A stretch of 5,386 nt of DNA from the NCBI GenBank assembly GCA_947475495.1, contig CANJNX010000084.1:1-5386 (forward strand), given 5' to 3'. Source of the stretch: Comamonadaceae bacterium (GTDB lineage Bacteria; Pseudomonadota; Gammaproteobacteria; Burkholderiales; Burkholderiaceae_C). The notes under the pieces are model-generated. The model saw nothing but the letters and a program-made list of their open reading frames with translations, did no database searches and was not told where the DNA came from. The translations under genes were made by a program, and so were the position numbers. Of this stretch, positions 1-5,386 are shown one piece after another. The number at the start of each line of letters is the position of its first letter. Position 1 is the stretch's first letter.

Positions 1-59
1 AGCTGGTCAATAAAGAGGCTGGCTTCGGAGTGGTAATCGGGTCGGCGAAAGAGTGACAT
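1..59 (-). CDS. DUF3460-like small protein, N-terminal fragment
   Basis: The minus strand has an ATG at 59-57, followed by 19 complete open codons to the left edge. The first residues read MSLFRRPDYHSEASLFIDQ, with the next codon cut. An AAGGA ribosome binding site lies at 70-66, six bases before the ATG, which strongly supports a real start. The opening (short basic start, then 'YxSExxxFIxxL') resembles the DUF3460 family, small proteins of about 60-70 residues common in Burkholderiales and of unknown function. Only about a quarter of such a protein is visible, so the family call is recognition from the N-terminus alone. It is transcribed divergently from nadC and faces away from it, so it is not part of the NAD operon. 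No role can be stated. Confidence 0.6.
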   Translation of the reverse strand, partial: MSLFRRPDYHSEASLFIDQ

Positions 60-65
60 AGAGAA

Positions 66-70
66 TCCTT
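66..70 (-). promoter_or_regulatory. Ribosome binding site of the DUF3460-like gene
   Basis: Read on the minus strand this is AAGGA, six bases upstream of the ATG at 59-57. It is what makes this very short left-edge reading frame credible as a gene. Confidence 0.6.
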
Positions 71-80
71 GTTGGGGCTG

Positions 81-86
81 ATTTTA
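81..86 (-). promoter_or_regulatory. Possible -10 element for the DUF3460-like gene
   Basis: On the minus strand this reads TAAAAT, five of six matches to the sigma-70 -10 consensus. It lies 21 bases before the start codon, which would give a short leader that still contains the AAGGA site. No good -35 box is visible at 16-18 bases spacing, so this is a tentative call. Confidence 0.3.
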
Positions 87-141
87 CTGGCTGGGTTCAA
101 GGGTATCGGAAAAAGCACAAAAAACGCCAGCCCACAGCCGC

Positions 142-147
142 TATGCT
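142..147 (+). promoter_or_regulatory. Possible -10 element for nadC (leaderless start)
   Basis: TATGCT matches the -10 consensus at four of six positions and ends nine bases before the nadC ATG at 157. Transcription starting 6-8 bases after it would give a leader of only about two to four bases. That agrees with the lack of any Shine-Dalgarno-like sequence in front of nadC. The -35 region at the usual spacing is only an A-tract (119-124), so the promoter would be weak or would need an activator. This is inference from position and sequence. Confidence 0.33.
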
Positions 148-156
148 AGCGGGCCT

Positions 157-1032
157 ATGACGCATTTTGATTTTTCTCCCCCAGCGATTGCCGCCTTGGC
201 GCACGCCGATGTGGCGCGGGCGCTGAAGGAGGCCGTAGGCAGCGGCGACCTCACGGCTGCTTTGATTGACCCTAAGCGCCGTGCTCGCGCCCGTATTTTG
301 GTGCGGGAGGCGGCGGTTCTGTGTGGCAGCGCGTGGGCATCGGCCGCGGTCTTGGCCTTGGACCCGTCTGCGGTTTTGACATGGCACGTCAAAGAGGGCG
401 AACGCACGGTGGCCGGTCAAGTGGTTTTAGACATCGAGGGCCAAGCGCAAGCGCTTTTGACGGCCGAGCGCACGGCTCTGAATTTTTTACAGCTCTTAAG
501 CGCTGTGGCAACCCAAACCCATGTGTTTGTTCAAGCCGTTGGCAATGTGCCTGGCAACCGCGCAGCTATTGTGGATACCCGCAAAACCCTGCCGGGTTTG
601 CGCCTAGCGCAAAAGTACGCCGTTCGCACGGGCGGTGGAACCAACCACCGCATTGGTCTGTACGACGCGGTTTTGATCAAAGAAAACCATATCGCCGCAG
701 CCGGTGGGGTTCAAGCTGCGCTGGAGCAAGCCCAAACGGCCACTGTGGCAAAAGGCGCTACGTTCATTGAGATTGAAGTCGAAACCCTGGTGCAATTGGA
801 AGAGGCTTTGCAGGCCGGCGCGCGCATGGTCTTGCTTGACAATATGGATGTGGCTACTTTGCGCCAAGCGGTGGCGATGAATGCGCGACGCGCTGTGTTG
901 GAAGTCTCAGGTGGCGTGAATTTGAGCACGGTGCGCGAGATCGCGGCCACCGGCGTGGACCGCATTTCGATTGGGGCGCTAACCAAAGATGTGCGTGCGG
1001 TTGATTTTTCTATGCGTTTTGAGGAACTCTGA
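157..1032 (+). CDS. nadC: Nicotinate-nucleotide pyrophosphorylase (carboxylating), quinolinate phosphoribosyltransferase
   Basis: This cytosolic enzyme converts quinolinate and PRPP to nicotinate mononucleotide, CO2 and pyrophosphate, the entry into the NAD pool from de novo synthesis. The 291-residue length fits full-length bacterial NadC. The N-terminal alpha/beta domain includes GSGDLT (28-33). The barrel domain carries the family signatures: [16 protein letters not shown] (101-116, R105), [10 protein letters not shown] (140-149, R142/K143), [12 protein letters not shown] (159-170, H164/R165), LIKENH (173-178, K175), EIEVET (205-210), LLDNM (226-230, D228), EVSGG (249-253) and DRISIGALT (268-276). 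All expected substrate-binding residues appear present. The ATG at 157 is the only sensible start, but it has no Shine-Dalgarno sequence and a possible -10 box lies just upstream. The stop overlaps the nadA start as TGATG, and the gene heads the nadC-nadA-pabBC unit. Confidence 0.97.
   Translation: MTHFDFSPPAIAALAHADVARALKEAVGSGDLTAALIDPKRRARARILVREAAVLCGSAWASAAVLALDPSAVLTWHVKEGERTVAGQVVLDIEGQAQALLTAERTALNFLQLLSAVATQTHVFVQAVGNVPGNRAAIVDTRKTLPGLRLAQKYAVRTGGGTNHRIGLYDAVLIKENHIAAAGGVQAALEQAQTATVAKGATFIEIEVETLVQLEEALQAGARMVLLDNMDVATLRQAVAMNARRAVLEVSGGVNLSTVREIAATGVDRISIGALTKDVRAVDFSMRFEEL
1021..1025 (+). promoter_or_regulatory. Ribosome binding site of nadA
   Basis: GAGGA within the last nadC codons lies six bases before the nadA ATG at 1032. 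It fixes the nadA start at the TGATG overlap (1030-1034) and means nadA can be initiated independently as well as by coupling to nadC. Confidence 0.6.
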
Positions 1033-2150
1033 TGTCACTCGATAGTCCCCACGGTTCTGGCGTGATTGACGTTGAATACGAGCAGCCAGCTTGCAGTACG
1101 CGTCACGCCTGGGCCCGCGTTCCAGTGGAGCCGAGCCATTCCGAGCGCGCAGCTTTGAAAGAAAAAATCGCCCGTTTGCTGAAAGAAAAAAATGCGGTCA
1201 TGGTCTCGCATTACTACGTGCACCCCGACTTGCAAGATTTAGCTGAGGCCACTGGCGGTTTGGTCAGTGACTCCTTAGAAATGGCTCGTTTTGGTCACGC
1301 CCATAGTGCCCAAACACTCGTCGTTTCGGGCGTGCGGTTTATGGGAGAAACCGCAAAAATCTTAAGCCCTGAAAAACAGGTGTTGATGCCGGATTTGGAC
1401 GCTACGTGTTCCCTCGATTTAGGTTGCCCCATCGACGCCTTCAATGCATTTTGTGACGCACACCCTGACCGCGTGGTGGTGGTCTATGCCAATACCAGCG
1501 CTGCGGTGAAAGCGCGCGCCGATTGGGTTGTTACCTCTAGTTGTGCGCTCGACATTGTGAGCGCCTTGCACGCCGCAGGCCAAAAAATACTGTGGGCGCC
1601 TGACAAACATTTGGGCGGGTACATCGCCAAAGAAACGGGCGCTGACATGGTGTGCTGGCAGGGCGCTTGCATCGTCCACGACGAATTCAAAGCCTTTGAA
1701 CTCCAAGCGCTTAAAGCAGAACATCCCGGTGCTTTGGTGCTGGTACACCCCGAGTCGCCCGCCGACGTGGTGGCTTTGGCCGATGCGGTGGGATCGACCT
1801 CGGGGATTTTGAAAGCAGCGCAAACTTCAAGCGCATCCACCTTTATCGTGGCCACCGACAGCGGCATGTTGCACAAACTGCGCACCCTTAACCCTTTGAA
1901 AACCTTCATTGAAGCGCCGACTGCAGGCAATAGCGCCACCTGCAAAAGCTGCGCCCAGTGCCCCTGGATGGCCATGAATGGTTTGGCCGATGTGGCGCGC
2001 GTTTTGGAATCTGGCGCCAATGCAATTTCCGTAGATCCCGCTTTGGGTTTGCGCGCGCGCAGGCCCATCGACCGCATGCTGGCTTTTACCGCGGCCCTCA
2101 AAAATGGCCAGCCCACAGGCGGTTTCGTCCCGCACCTCGGGGCGGCTTGA
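1032..2150 (+). CDS. nadA: Quinolinate synthase (4Fe-4S)
   Basis: This enzyme condenses iminoaspartate with dihydroxyacetone phosphate to form quinolinate, using an oxygen-sensitive [4Fe-4S] cluster. The 372 residues show the triplicated NadA fold. Cluster ligands are C126 (DATCSLD), C213 (QGACIVHD) and C310, the last cysteine of the C304-K-S-C307-A-Q-C310 motif. They are each offset by 13 from E. coli C113/C200/C297. Active-site residues are also visible: H60 and Y62 (SHYYVHP), Y152 and N154 ([15 protein letters not shown]), H193 (PDKHLGGY), H239 and E241 (VHPESP), plus ATDSGML (274-280). The protein is about 25 residues longer than E. coli NadA, mostly a variable N-terminal stretch of roughly 40 residues before the conserved core. 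The start is set by the GAGGA site and the TGATG overlap with nadC. The stop overlaps the pabBC start in the same way. No nadB is in the window. Confidence 0.97.
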   Translation: MSLDSPHGSGVIDVEYEQPACSTRHAWARVPVEPSHSERAALKEKIARLLKEKNAVMVSHYYVHPDLQDLAEATGGLVSDSLEMARFGHAHSAQTLVVSGVRFMGETAKILSPEKQVLMPDLDATCSLDLGCPIDAFNAFCDAHPDRVVVVYANTSAAVKARADWVVTSSCALDIVSALHAAGQKILWAPDKHLGGYIAKETGADMVCWQGACIVHDEFKAFELQALKAEHPGALVLVHPESPADVVALADAVGSTSGILKAAQTSSASTFIVATDSGMLHKLRTLNPLKTFIEAPTAGNSATCKSCAQCPWMAMNGLADVARVLESGANAISVDPALGLRARRPIDRMLAFTAALKNGQPTGGFVPHLGAA

Positions 2151-3946
2151 TGGCAGCAGCGGCCAGCGCAATCACTGCGCTGCTTGATTTCTCTGACCCT
2201 TTGAGTGCAGATGCGCCGCGCCTGCGGTATGCGTTTGCCAACCCACGCATGGTTTTGCAAGCCCACAGCTTGGACCAAGTGCAAGGCGTGTTGGCTGCCG
2301 TGCAGTTGCATGCGGCCCAAGGGCGCTGGTGTGTGGGGTATGTCAGCTATGAAGCAGCGCCTGCGTTTGATGCGGCCTTGGTGGTGCATGCAAGCACTGG
2401 TCCGCTGGCGTGGTTTGCTGTGTTTGAAAACGCGCTGCCATGGCCTGAGGCGCTGGGTTCGCACGAAGTGCGCGTGGATTGGCAGGCTTTGATGCCCCGT
2501 GCTGTTTTTGATTCCAGCATGCAAACCCTGCATGAAGCGATTGCGCAGGGCGAGTTGTACCAAGTGAATTTGACTACGCAAATGCAAGGCCAGTTAAGCC
2601 ACGCTGCGGGTGTAGATGCCCACCAAGCGGCCTTGTCTCTTTTTGCCTCCCTGCTGCGGGCGCAGCCCCAGGGTTTCGCGGCTTTTTTAGATACCGGTGA
2701 TAGCGGGCAGGTTTTGTCGGTATCGCCGGAGTTATTTTTTGACTGGCAGGCGCCAACGATTTTGGCCCGCCCCATGAAAGGAACAGCGCGCCGGGGTGAC
2801 ACACCCCACGAAGACGAGGCCTTGGCCCAAGGATTGCGCAGTTCCGCCAAAGAGCGTTCAGAAAACGTGATGATTGTGGACCTGTTGCGCAACGATATTT
2901 CGCGCGTTGCAGAGCCGTTTAGTGTAAAAGTTCCCCGCCTCTTTCACACGCAGGCGCTGCCAACGGTGTGGCAAATGACCTCAGATGTGCAAGCAACAAC
3001 TCGCGCAGGAACCACATTGGTTGATGTGTTTTCTGCCTTGTTTCCTTGTGGCTCCGTGACCGGCGCACCCAAGGTACAAGCCATGCAGAAGATTCACCAA
3101 TTGGAGCCCCATGCGCGCGGCGTGTACTGCGGCGCTTTGGGTGTGGTGCAACCCGGCGGTCGCGCGACCTTTAACGTTCCGATTCGCACCGTCACTTTGC
3201 AAGGACAGCGCGCGCACTGCGGTATTGGCAGCGGGATCACGGCCGACGCCACAGCCCAGGGGGAGTGGCAAGAGTGGGTGTACAAGCAAGCGTTTGTGCA
3301 ACGTGCAAGCCAAGCGTTTTCACTATTAGAAACCCTTGCGTTAGAAGACGGTGTATTGCGCCACCGCGCCGCCCATCTGGCCCGCATGCAAGCTGCCGCA
3401 GACCATTTTGGAGTGCCGTGGGACGCCAGCCGCGTTGACGCCGCCCTGGAGGTATTGACACAATCACACCCAAGCGGACTGTGGCGCGTGCGTTTGCTCA
3501 TGGATGCGCAAGGCCAGCTCCAAGCCCAAGTTTTTGCATTGGAGCCCCATCCTGAATTCATTCGCTTGGAATTGGCAAAGCAGCCTCTACTGGAAGCGCA
3601 CTCCGAGTTTGTCCGCTTCAAGACCACGCGGCGTGCCCACTACGACGCGTTTGCGCCCACCGAACCTGGCGTTTTCGATACGATTTTGTGGAACAGCGCC
3701 GGTGAAATCACAGAAGGCACCCGCGGCAACTTGGCTTTTTGTATCGAGGGCCGGTGGATGACGCCGCCTCTGACGTGTGGACTTTTGAACGGCGTAGGCC
3801 GCGCAGCGGCTTTAAGCGCGGGTCGTGTTGTCGAAGGCGTGGTGCGATTGGCTGATTTAGAACGGGCAACAGAAATGGCATTTATCAATAGCCTGCGGGG
3901 CTGGTTGCCAGCAAGAAAAAATACCTTGAAGGGTGTCGAGTCATAG
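2150..3946 (+). CDS. pabBC: Fused aminodeoxychorismate synthase component I and aminodeoxychorismate lyase (PabB-PabC)
   Basis: This bifunctional enzyme of p-aminobenzoate synthesis for folate has 598 residues. The PabB half (about 1-385) aminates chorismate to 4-amino-4-deoxychorismate with ammonia from a separate PabA. The PabC half (about 388-598) is a PLP-dependent class IV aminotransferase-fold lyase releasing PABA and pyruvate. PabB marks are GELYQVNLT (134-142), SVSPELFF (190-197), RPMKGTARRG (207-216), SAKERSEN (232-239), DLLRNDISR (244-252), GSVTGAPK (301-308) and GIGSGITAD (358-366). K210 in the PMKGT motif, 16 residues after E194 of SPE, matches the catalytic lysine of ADC synthase; anthranilate synthases have alanine there. 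The PabC half shows SLLETLALEDG (391-401), a likely PLP lysine K491 (VRFKTTRRAHYD), EITEGTRGNLAF (519-530) and LLNGVGR (545-551). The frame is open further upstream, to 1958, inside nadA; the ATG at 2150 is preferred because the protein homology begins there and it forms the TGATG overlap. Its Shine-Dalgarno is poor, suggesting coupling to nadA. No PabA domain is fused. Confidence 0.94.
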   Translation: MAAAASAITALLDFSDPLSADAPRLRYAFANPRMVLQAHSLDQVQGVLAAVQLHAAQGRWCVGYVSYEAAPAFDAALVVHASTGPLAWFAVFENALPWPEALGSHEVRVDWQALMPRAVFDSSMQTLHEAIAQGELYQVNLTTQMQGQLSHAAGVDAHQAALSLFASLLRAQPQGFAAFLDTGDSGQVLSVSPELFFDWQAPTILARPMKGTARRGDTPHEDEALAQGLRSSAKERSENVMIVDLLRNDISRVAEPFSVKVPRLFHTQALPTVWQMTSDVQATTRAGTTLVDVFSALFPCGSVTGAPKVQAMQKIHQLEPHARGVYCGALGVVQPGGRATFNVPIRTVTLQGQRAHCGIGSGITADATAQGEWQEWVYKQAFVQRASQAFSLLETLALEDGVLRHRAAHLARMQAAADHFGVPWDASRVDAALEVLTQSHPSGLWRVRLLMDAQGQLQAQVFALEPHPEFIRLELAKQPLLEAHSEFVRFKTTRRAHYDAFAPTEPGVFDTILWNSAGEITEGTRGNLAFCIEGRWMTPPLTCGLLNGVGRAAALSAGRVVEGVVRLADLERATEMAFINSLRGWLPARKNTLKGVES

Positions 3947-4018
3947 GTGGAGGTCTGTATTTCCTACCAAACTGCAGTGTTAAATCAGGTGGAGCAAGAT
4001 AGCCGCTGTTAACTTTAC

Positions 4019-4024
4019 AAGGAG
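4019..4024 (+). promoter_or_regulatory. Ribosome binding site of the DUF4864 gene
   Basis: AAGGAG lies five bases before the ATG at 4030. It is the strongest Shine-Dalgarno in the window and decides the long start of this gene, even though that places about 30 residues before the hydrophobic segment. Confidence 0.75.
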
Positions 4025-4029
4025 TCGCA

Positions 4030-4611
4030 ATGCTGTTTTTTTTATCCTCCAATACAAGGCAATGGCATCAAAAGACGGATGTCGATGGACTGAAGATTCC
4101 ACTGTCTTTGAGCCCAAGACCACGCTGGTGGCTTTTGATAAGTCTGTTTTTTTTCGCGATGGCGTGTGCCCTCAATGTCTTAGCTGCATCTTCTCAAACT
4201 ACCTTGACAGCTAAGGACGAAAAGGCAGCGCGTGATTTGGTAGCCGCACAACTTGCTGCCTTTGCTGCCGACGACGCTAGCAAGGCTTTTTCATTCGCCT
4301 CTTCATCTATTCAGAAAAGGTTTCAATCGCCTGATAACTTCATGAACATGGTGCGTGCGCATTATCCGGTCGTGTATCGACCCGCCACGGTGGCCTATTT
4401 AAAGCCGGAAAAAGATGGGGAAGCCGTCACCATGAAAGTAGAGATGACCGATGCGGCTGGCAAATCCTGGATAGCTATTTATTCATTGCAACGCCCGAGC
4501 GCCAAGGAAAAAATTAAAACGTGGCGAATTGCTGGTTGTGCAATAGCGAGCAACGAAGACCGCACCGTTGTGTTGGACCTGGGTGTCAATCAGTCTGACG
4601 GCTTTGCATGA
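4030..4611 (+). CDS. DUF4864 domain protein with N-terminal signal or membrane anchor
   Basis: This is a 193-residue protein of unknown function. Residues about 33-53 (WWLLISLFFFAMACALNVLAA), preceded by RPR, form one hydrophobic segment. It could be a signal peptide cut near VLA/ASS (A52) or a membrane anchor. C46 lacks a convincing lipobox. The rest matches what I recognise as DUF4864: a helical part with repeated alanines (LVAAQLAAFAADDASKAFSF, 70-89), IQKRFQSPDNFMNMVRAHYP (94-113) and VYRPATVAYL (115-124), then strands ending in WRIAGCAIAS (165-174). The size and fold style recall small NTF2-like secreted domains, but that is inference. The first 30 residues are polar and unusual for a signal peptide. 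A TTG at 4108 would give a canonical one but has no clear ribosome binding site. The gene follows pabBC after 83 bases and could be co-transcribed, since no terminator is evident. It carries two T8 tracts and looks AT-richer at its 5' end than its neighbours. Confidence 0.8.
   Translation: MLFFLSSNTRQWHQKTDVDGLKIPLSLSPRPRWWLLISLFFFAMACALNVLAASSQTTLTAKDEKAARDLVAAQLAAFAADDASKAFSFASSSIQKRFQSPDNFMNMVRAHYPVVYRPATVAYLKPEKDGEAVTMKVEMTDAAGKSWIAIYSLQRPSAKEKIKTWRIAGCAIASNEDRTVVLDLGVNQSDGFA
4033..4154 (+). repeat. Two identical CTG-T8 tracts in the 5' part of the DUF4864 gene
   Basis: The 11-base string CTGTTTTTTTT occurs at 4033-4043 and again at 4144-4154, exactly 111 bases (37 codons) apart and in the same reading frame. 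The tracts encode LFFL at the very N-terminus and LFFF within the hydrophobic segment. Runs of eight T are uncommon in coding sequence of this base composition and are potential sites of replication or transcription slippage. They may also simply reflect phenylalanine codon choice in a hydrophobic segment. Confidence 0.7.
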
Positions 4612-4618
4612 CATCGAA

Positions 4619-5386
4619 TCATGTCGGCTGAGTGAATTGCTGGGATGCGGAGCTCAGATTGCGCACGCACTTTAGTACTTCGCTTAGCGCATCGGTGCTA
4701 TCGCACTGAATCGAAAGACGCTCTGGCAGGGAGCGCAACCAGGTGATTTGGCGCTTAGCCAATTGACGCGTAGCAAAAATTCCTTTGTCTCGCAGCTCAG
4801 CCATCGGCCACTGACCGTCCAAAGCTTCCCACATTTGTCTGTAACCGACGCAGCGCATAGAGGGTAAATCTCCATGCAGGTCGCCTCGCGCCCGCAGGCT
4901 ACGAACCTCATCAATCAAGCCTTCCTTGAGCATTTGGTCAAAACGCTGTGCAATACGTGCGTGTAACCAGGCGCGGTCAAGTGGTTCGAGAGAGATGATG
5001 GGACAGCGTGCATTGGCGCTAACCGTCGACCTCTGACGAAGGTGAAAAGCCGACAATGGCGAACCTGAAATTTGGTATACCTCCAACGCGCGTTGAATGC
5101 GCTGGCTGTCCATGGGGGCGAGTCGCGCTGCGGTTTCGGGGTCGACCTGGGCGAGTTGGGCGTGCAGCGCAGGCCAACCCTGGGCTTTGGCTTGGGCTTC
5201 AATCGCTGCGCGAATGTCTGCGTTGGCCGCAGGCATCGGGTCCATCCCCTCGCGCAAGGCTTTGAAATACAGCATGGTCCCACCGACCAAGAGCGGCAAT
5301 TTGCCGCGGGCGCTGATGCTGCGAATCAACGCTGCGGCATCTACTGCAAACTCTGCGGCGCTGTAGGCGTTCAAAGGGTCACGGAT
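4619..5386 (-). CDS. miaA: tRNA dimethylallyltransferase, N-terminus missing at window edge
   Basis: MiaA transfers the dimethylallyl group of DMAPP to N6 of A37 in tRNAs reading codons that start with U, giving i6A37. The visible 255 residues begin [13 protein letters not shown], matching the internal 'DP-x-x-x-YSAAxF' region of the family, so roughly the first 70 residues are off the edge. These hold the P-loop and the first substrate-binding segments. The TTG at 5374 is an internal leucine codon, not a start. Numbering from the first visible residue, the signatures are [15 protein letters not shown] (30-44), a variable insertion region (about 50-100), ALEVYQISG (100-108), [20 protein letters not shown] (167-186) and [14 protein letters not shown] (205-218), all closely matching E. 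coli MiaA. The C-terminal tail after about 225 is variable. It converges with the DUF4864 gene, with seven bases between the stops. Confidence 0.96.
   Translation of the reverse strand: MRDPLNAYSAAEFAVDAAALIRSISARGKLPLLVGGTMLYFKALREGMDPMPAANADIRAAIEAQAKAQGWPALHAQLAQVDPETAARLAPMDSQRIQRALEVYQISGSPLSAFHLRQRSTVSANARCPIISLEPLDRAWLHARIAQRFDQMLKEGLIDEVRSLRARGDLHGDLPSMRCVGYRQMWEALDGQWPMAELRDKGIFATRQLAKRQITWLRSLPERLSIQCDSTDALSEVLKCVRNLSSASQQFTQPT

Noticed and set aside
76..139. GGCTG/CAGCC inverted repeats in the divergent intergenic region as a possible operator
   Set aside because: The arms are only 5-6 bases, several alternative pairings exist, and the spacing of more than 30 bases does not look like a regulator site.
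321..770. 149-codon open frame inside nadC in another frame
   Set aside because: It is fully contained in nadC, has atypical composition and shows no domain; it is a shadow.
126..2118. Shared 12-mer GCCAGCCCACAG at 126-137 (before nadC) and 2107-2118 (before pabBC), each preceded by an A-run
   Set aside because: About one shared 12-mer is expected by chance in a window of this size. The second copy is inside conserved-frame nadA coding sequence, so a regulatory repeat is not supported.
1958..2149. Upstream extension of the pabBC frame by 64 codons into nadA
   Set aside because: The extension is the +2 shadow of conserved NadA sequence. PabB homology begins after 2150, where the ATG overlaps the nadA stop.
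1484..2587. Long open frame of 367 codons on the minus strand opposite nadA and the start of pabBC
   Set aside because: It lies antisense to two proteins with complete family motifs, its translation is rich in H, R, C and S with no recognisable domain, and it has no operon context. It is a shadow of GC-biased codon use.
3945..3994. Direct repeat AGGTGGAG at 3945-3952 and 3987-3994
   Set aside because: Eight bases is too short to be significant, and no start codon at suitable spacing makes either a useful ribosome binding site.
3947..4012. 21 open codons directly after the pabBC TAG, in the same frame, starting GTG GAG and ending TAA
   Set aside because: A run of this length is expected by chance about a third of the time. 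There is no readthrough signal or coding character, and the PabC domain is already complete.
4610..4625. Inverted repeat GACAT-CGAATC-ATGTC between the convergent stops
   Set aside because: A five-base, AT-containing stem without a T-run on either strand is too weak for an intrinsic terminator.
5056..5366. Plus-strand open frames opposite miaA
   Set aside because: They are antisense shadows of a clearly conserved MiaA coding region.

Overview
The window looks like ordinary chromosomal sequence from a betaproteobacterium. The best guess is Burkholderiales, near Comamonadaceae. This rests on a recognisable DUF3460-type N-terminus, the style of the NadC, NadA and PabB-PabC proteins, a DUF4864 protein and moderately high GC. 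The placement comes from family recognition, not from a search.

Layout: (1) 1-59, minus strand: start of a small DUF3460-like gene that runs off the left edge. (2) 60-156: a 97-base divergent intergenic region with weak promoter-like elements for both directions. (3) 157-3946, plus strand: a tight three-gene unit, nadC, nadA and a fused pabB-pabC gene. Each junction is a TGATG stop/start overlap (1030-1034 and 2148-2152). (4) 3947-4029: an 83-base gap with a good ribosome binding site at its end and no convincing terminator. (5) 4030-4611, plus strand: a DUF4864 protein with an N-terminal signal or anchor segment. (6) 4619-5386, minus strand: miaA, convergent with the DUF4864 gene at 7 bases and cut by the right edge, so its N-terminal P-loop is missing.

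Functionally, NadA and NadC carry out the last two steps of de novo nicotinate mononucleotide synthesis (iminoaspartate to quinolinate to NaMN). NadB or an aspartate dehydrogenase must be encoded elsewhere. PabB-PabC converts chorismate to p-aminobenzoate for folate, and needs a PabA glutaminase from outside the window. Three of the four identified enzymes therefore feed cofactor synthesis, and they are probably co-transcribed and translationally coupled. MiaA modifies A37 of tRNAs.

I found no tRNA or rRNA gene, mobile element, CRISPR array or defence system. There is no strong sign of a novel system. The points most worth a second look are the NAD/folate operon with its coupled starts, the apparently leaderless nadC start, and the pair of identical CTG-T8 tracts in the signal-sequence region of the DUF4864 gene.
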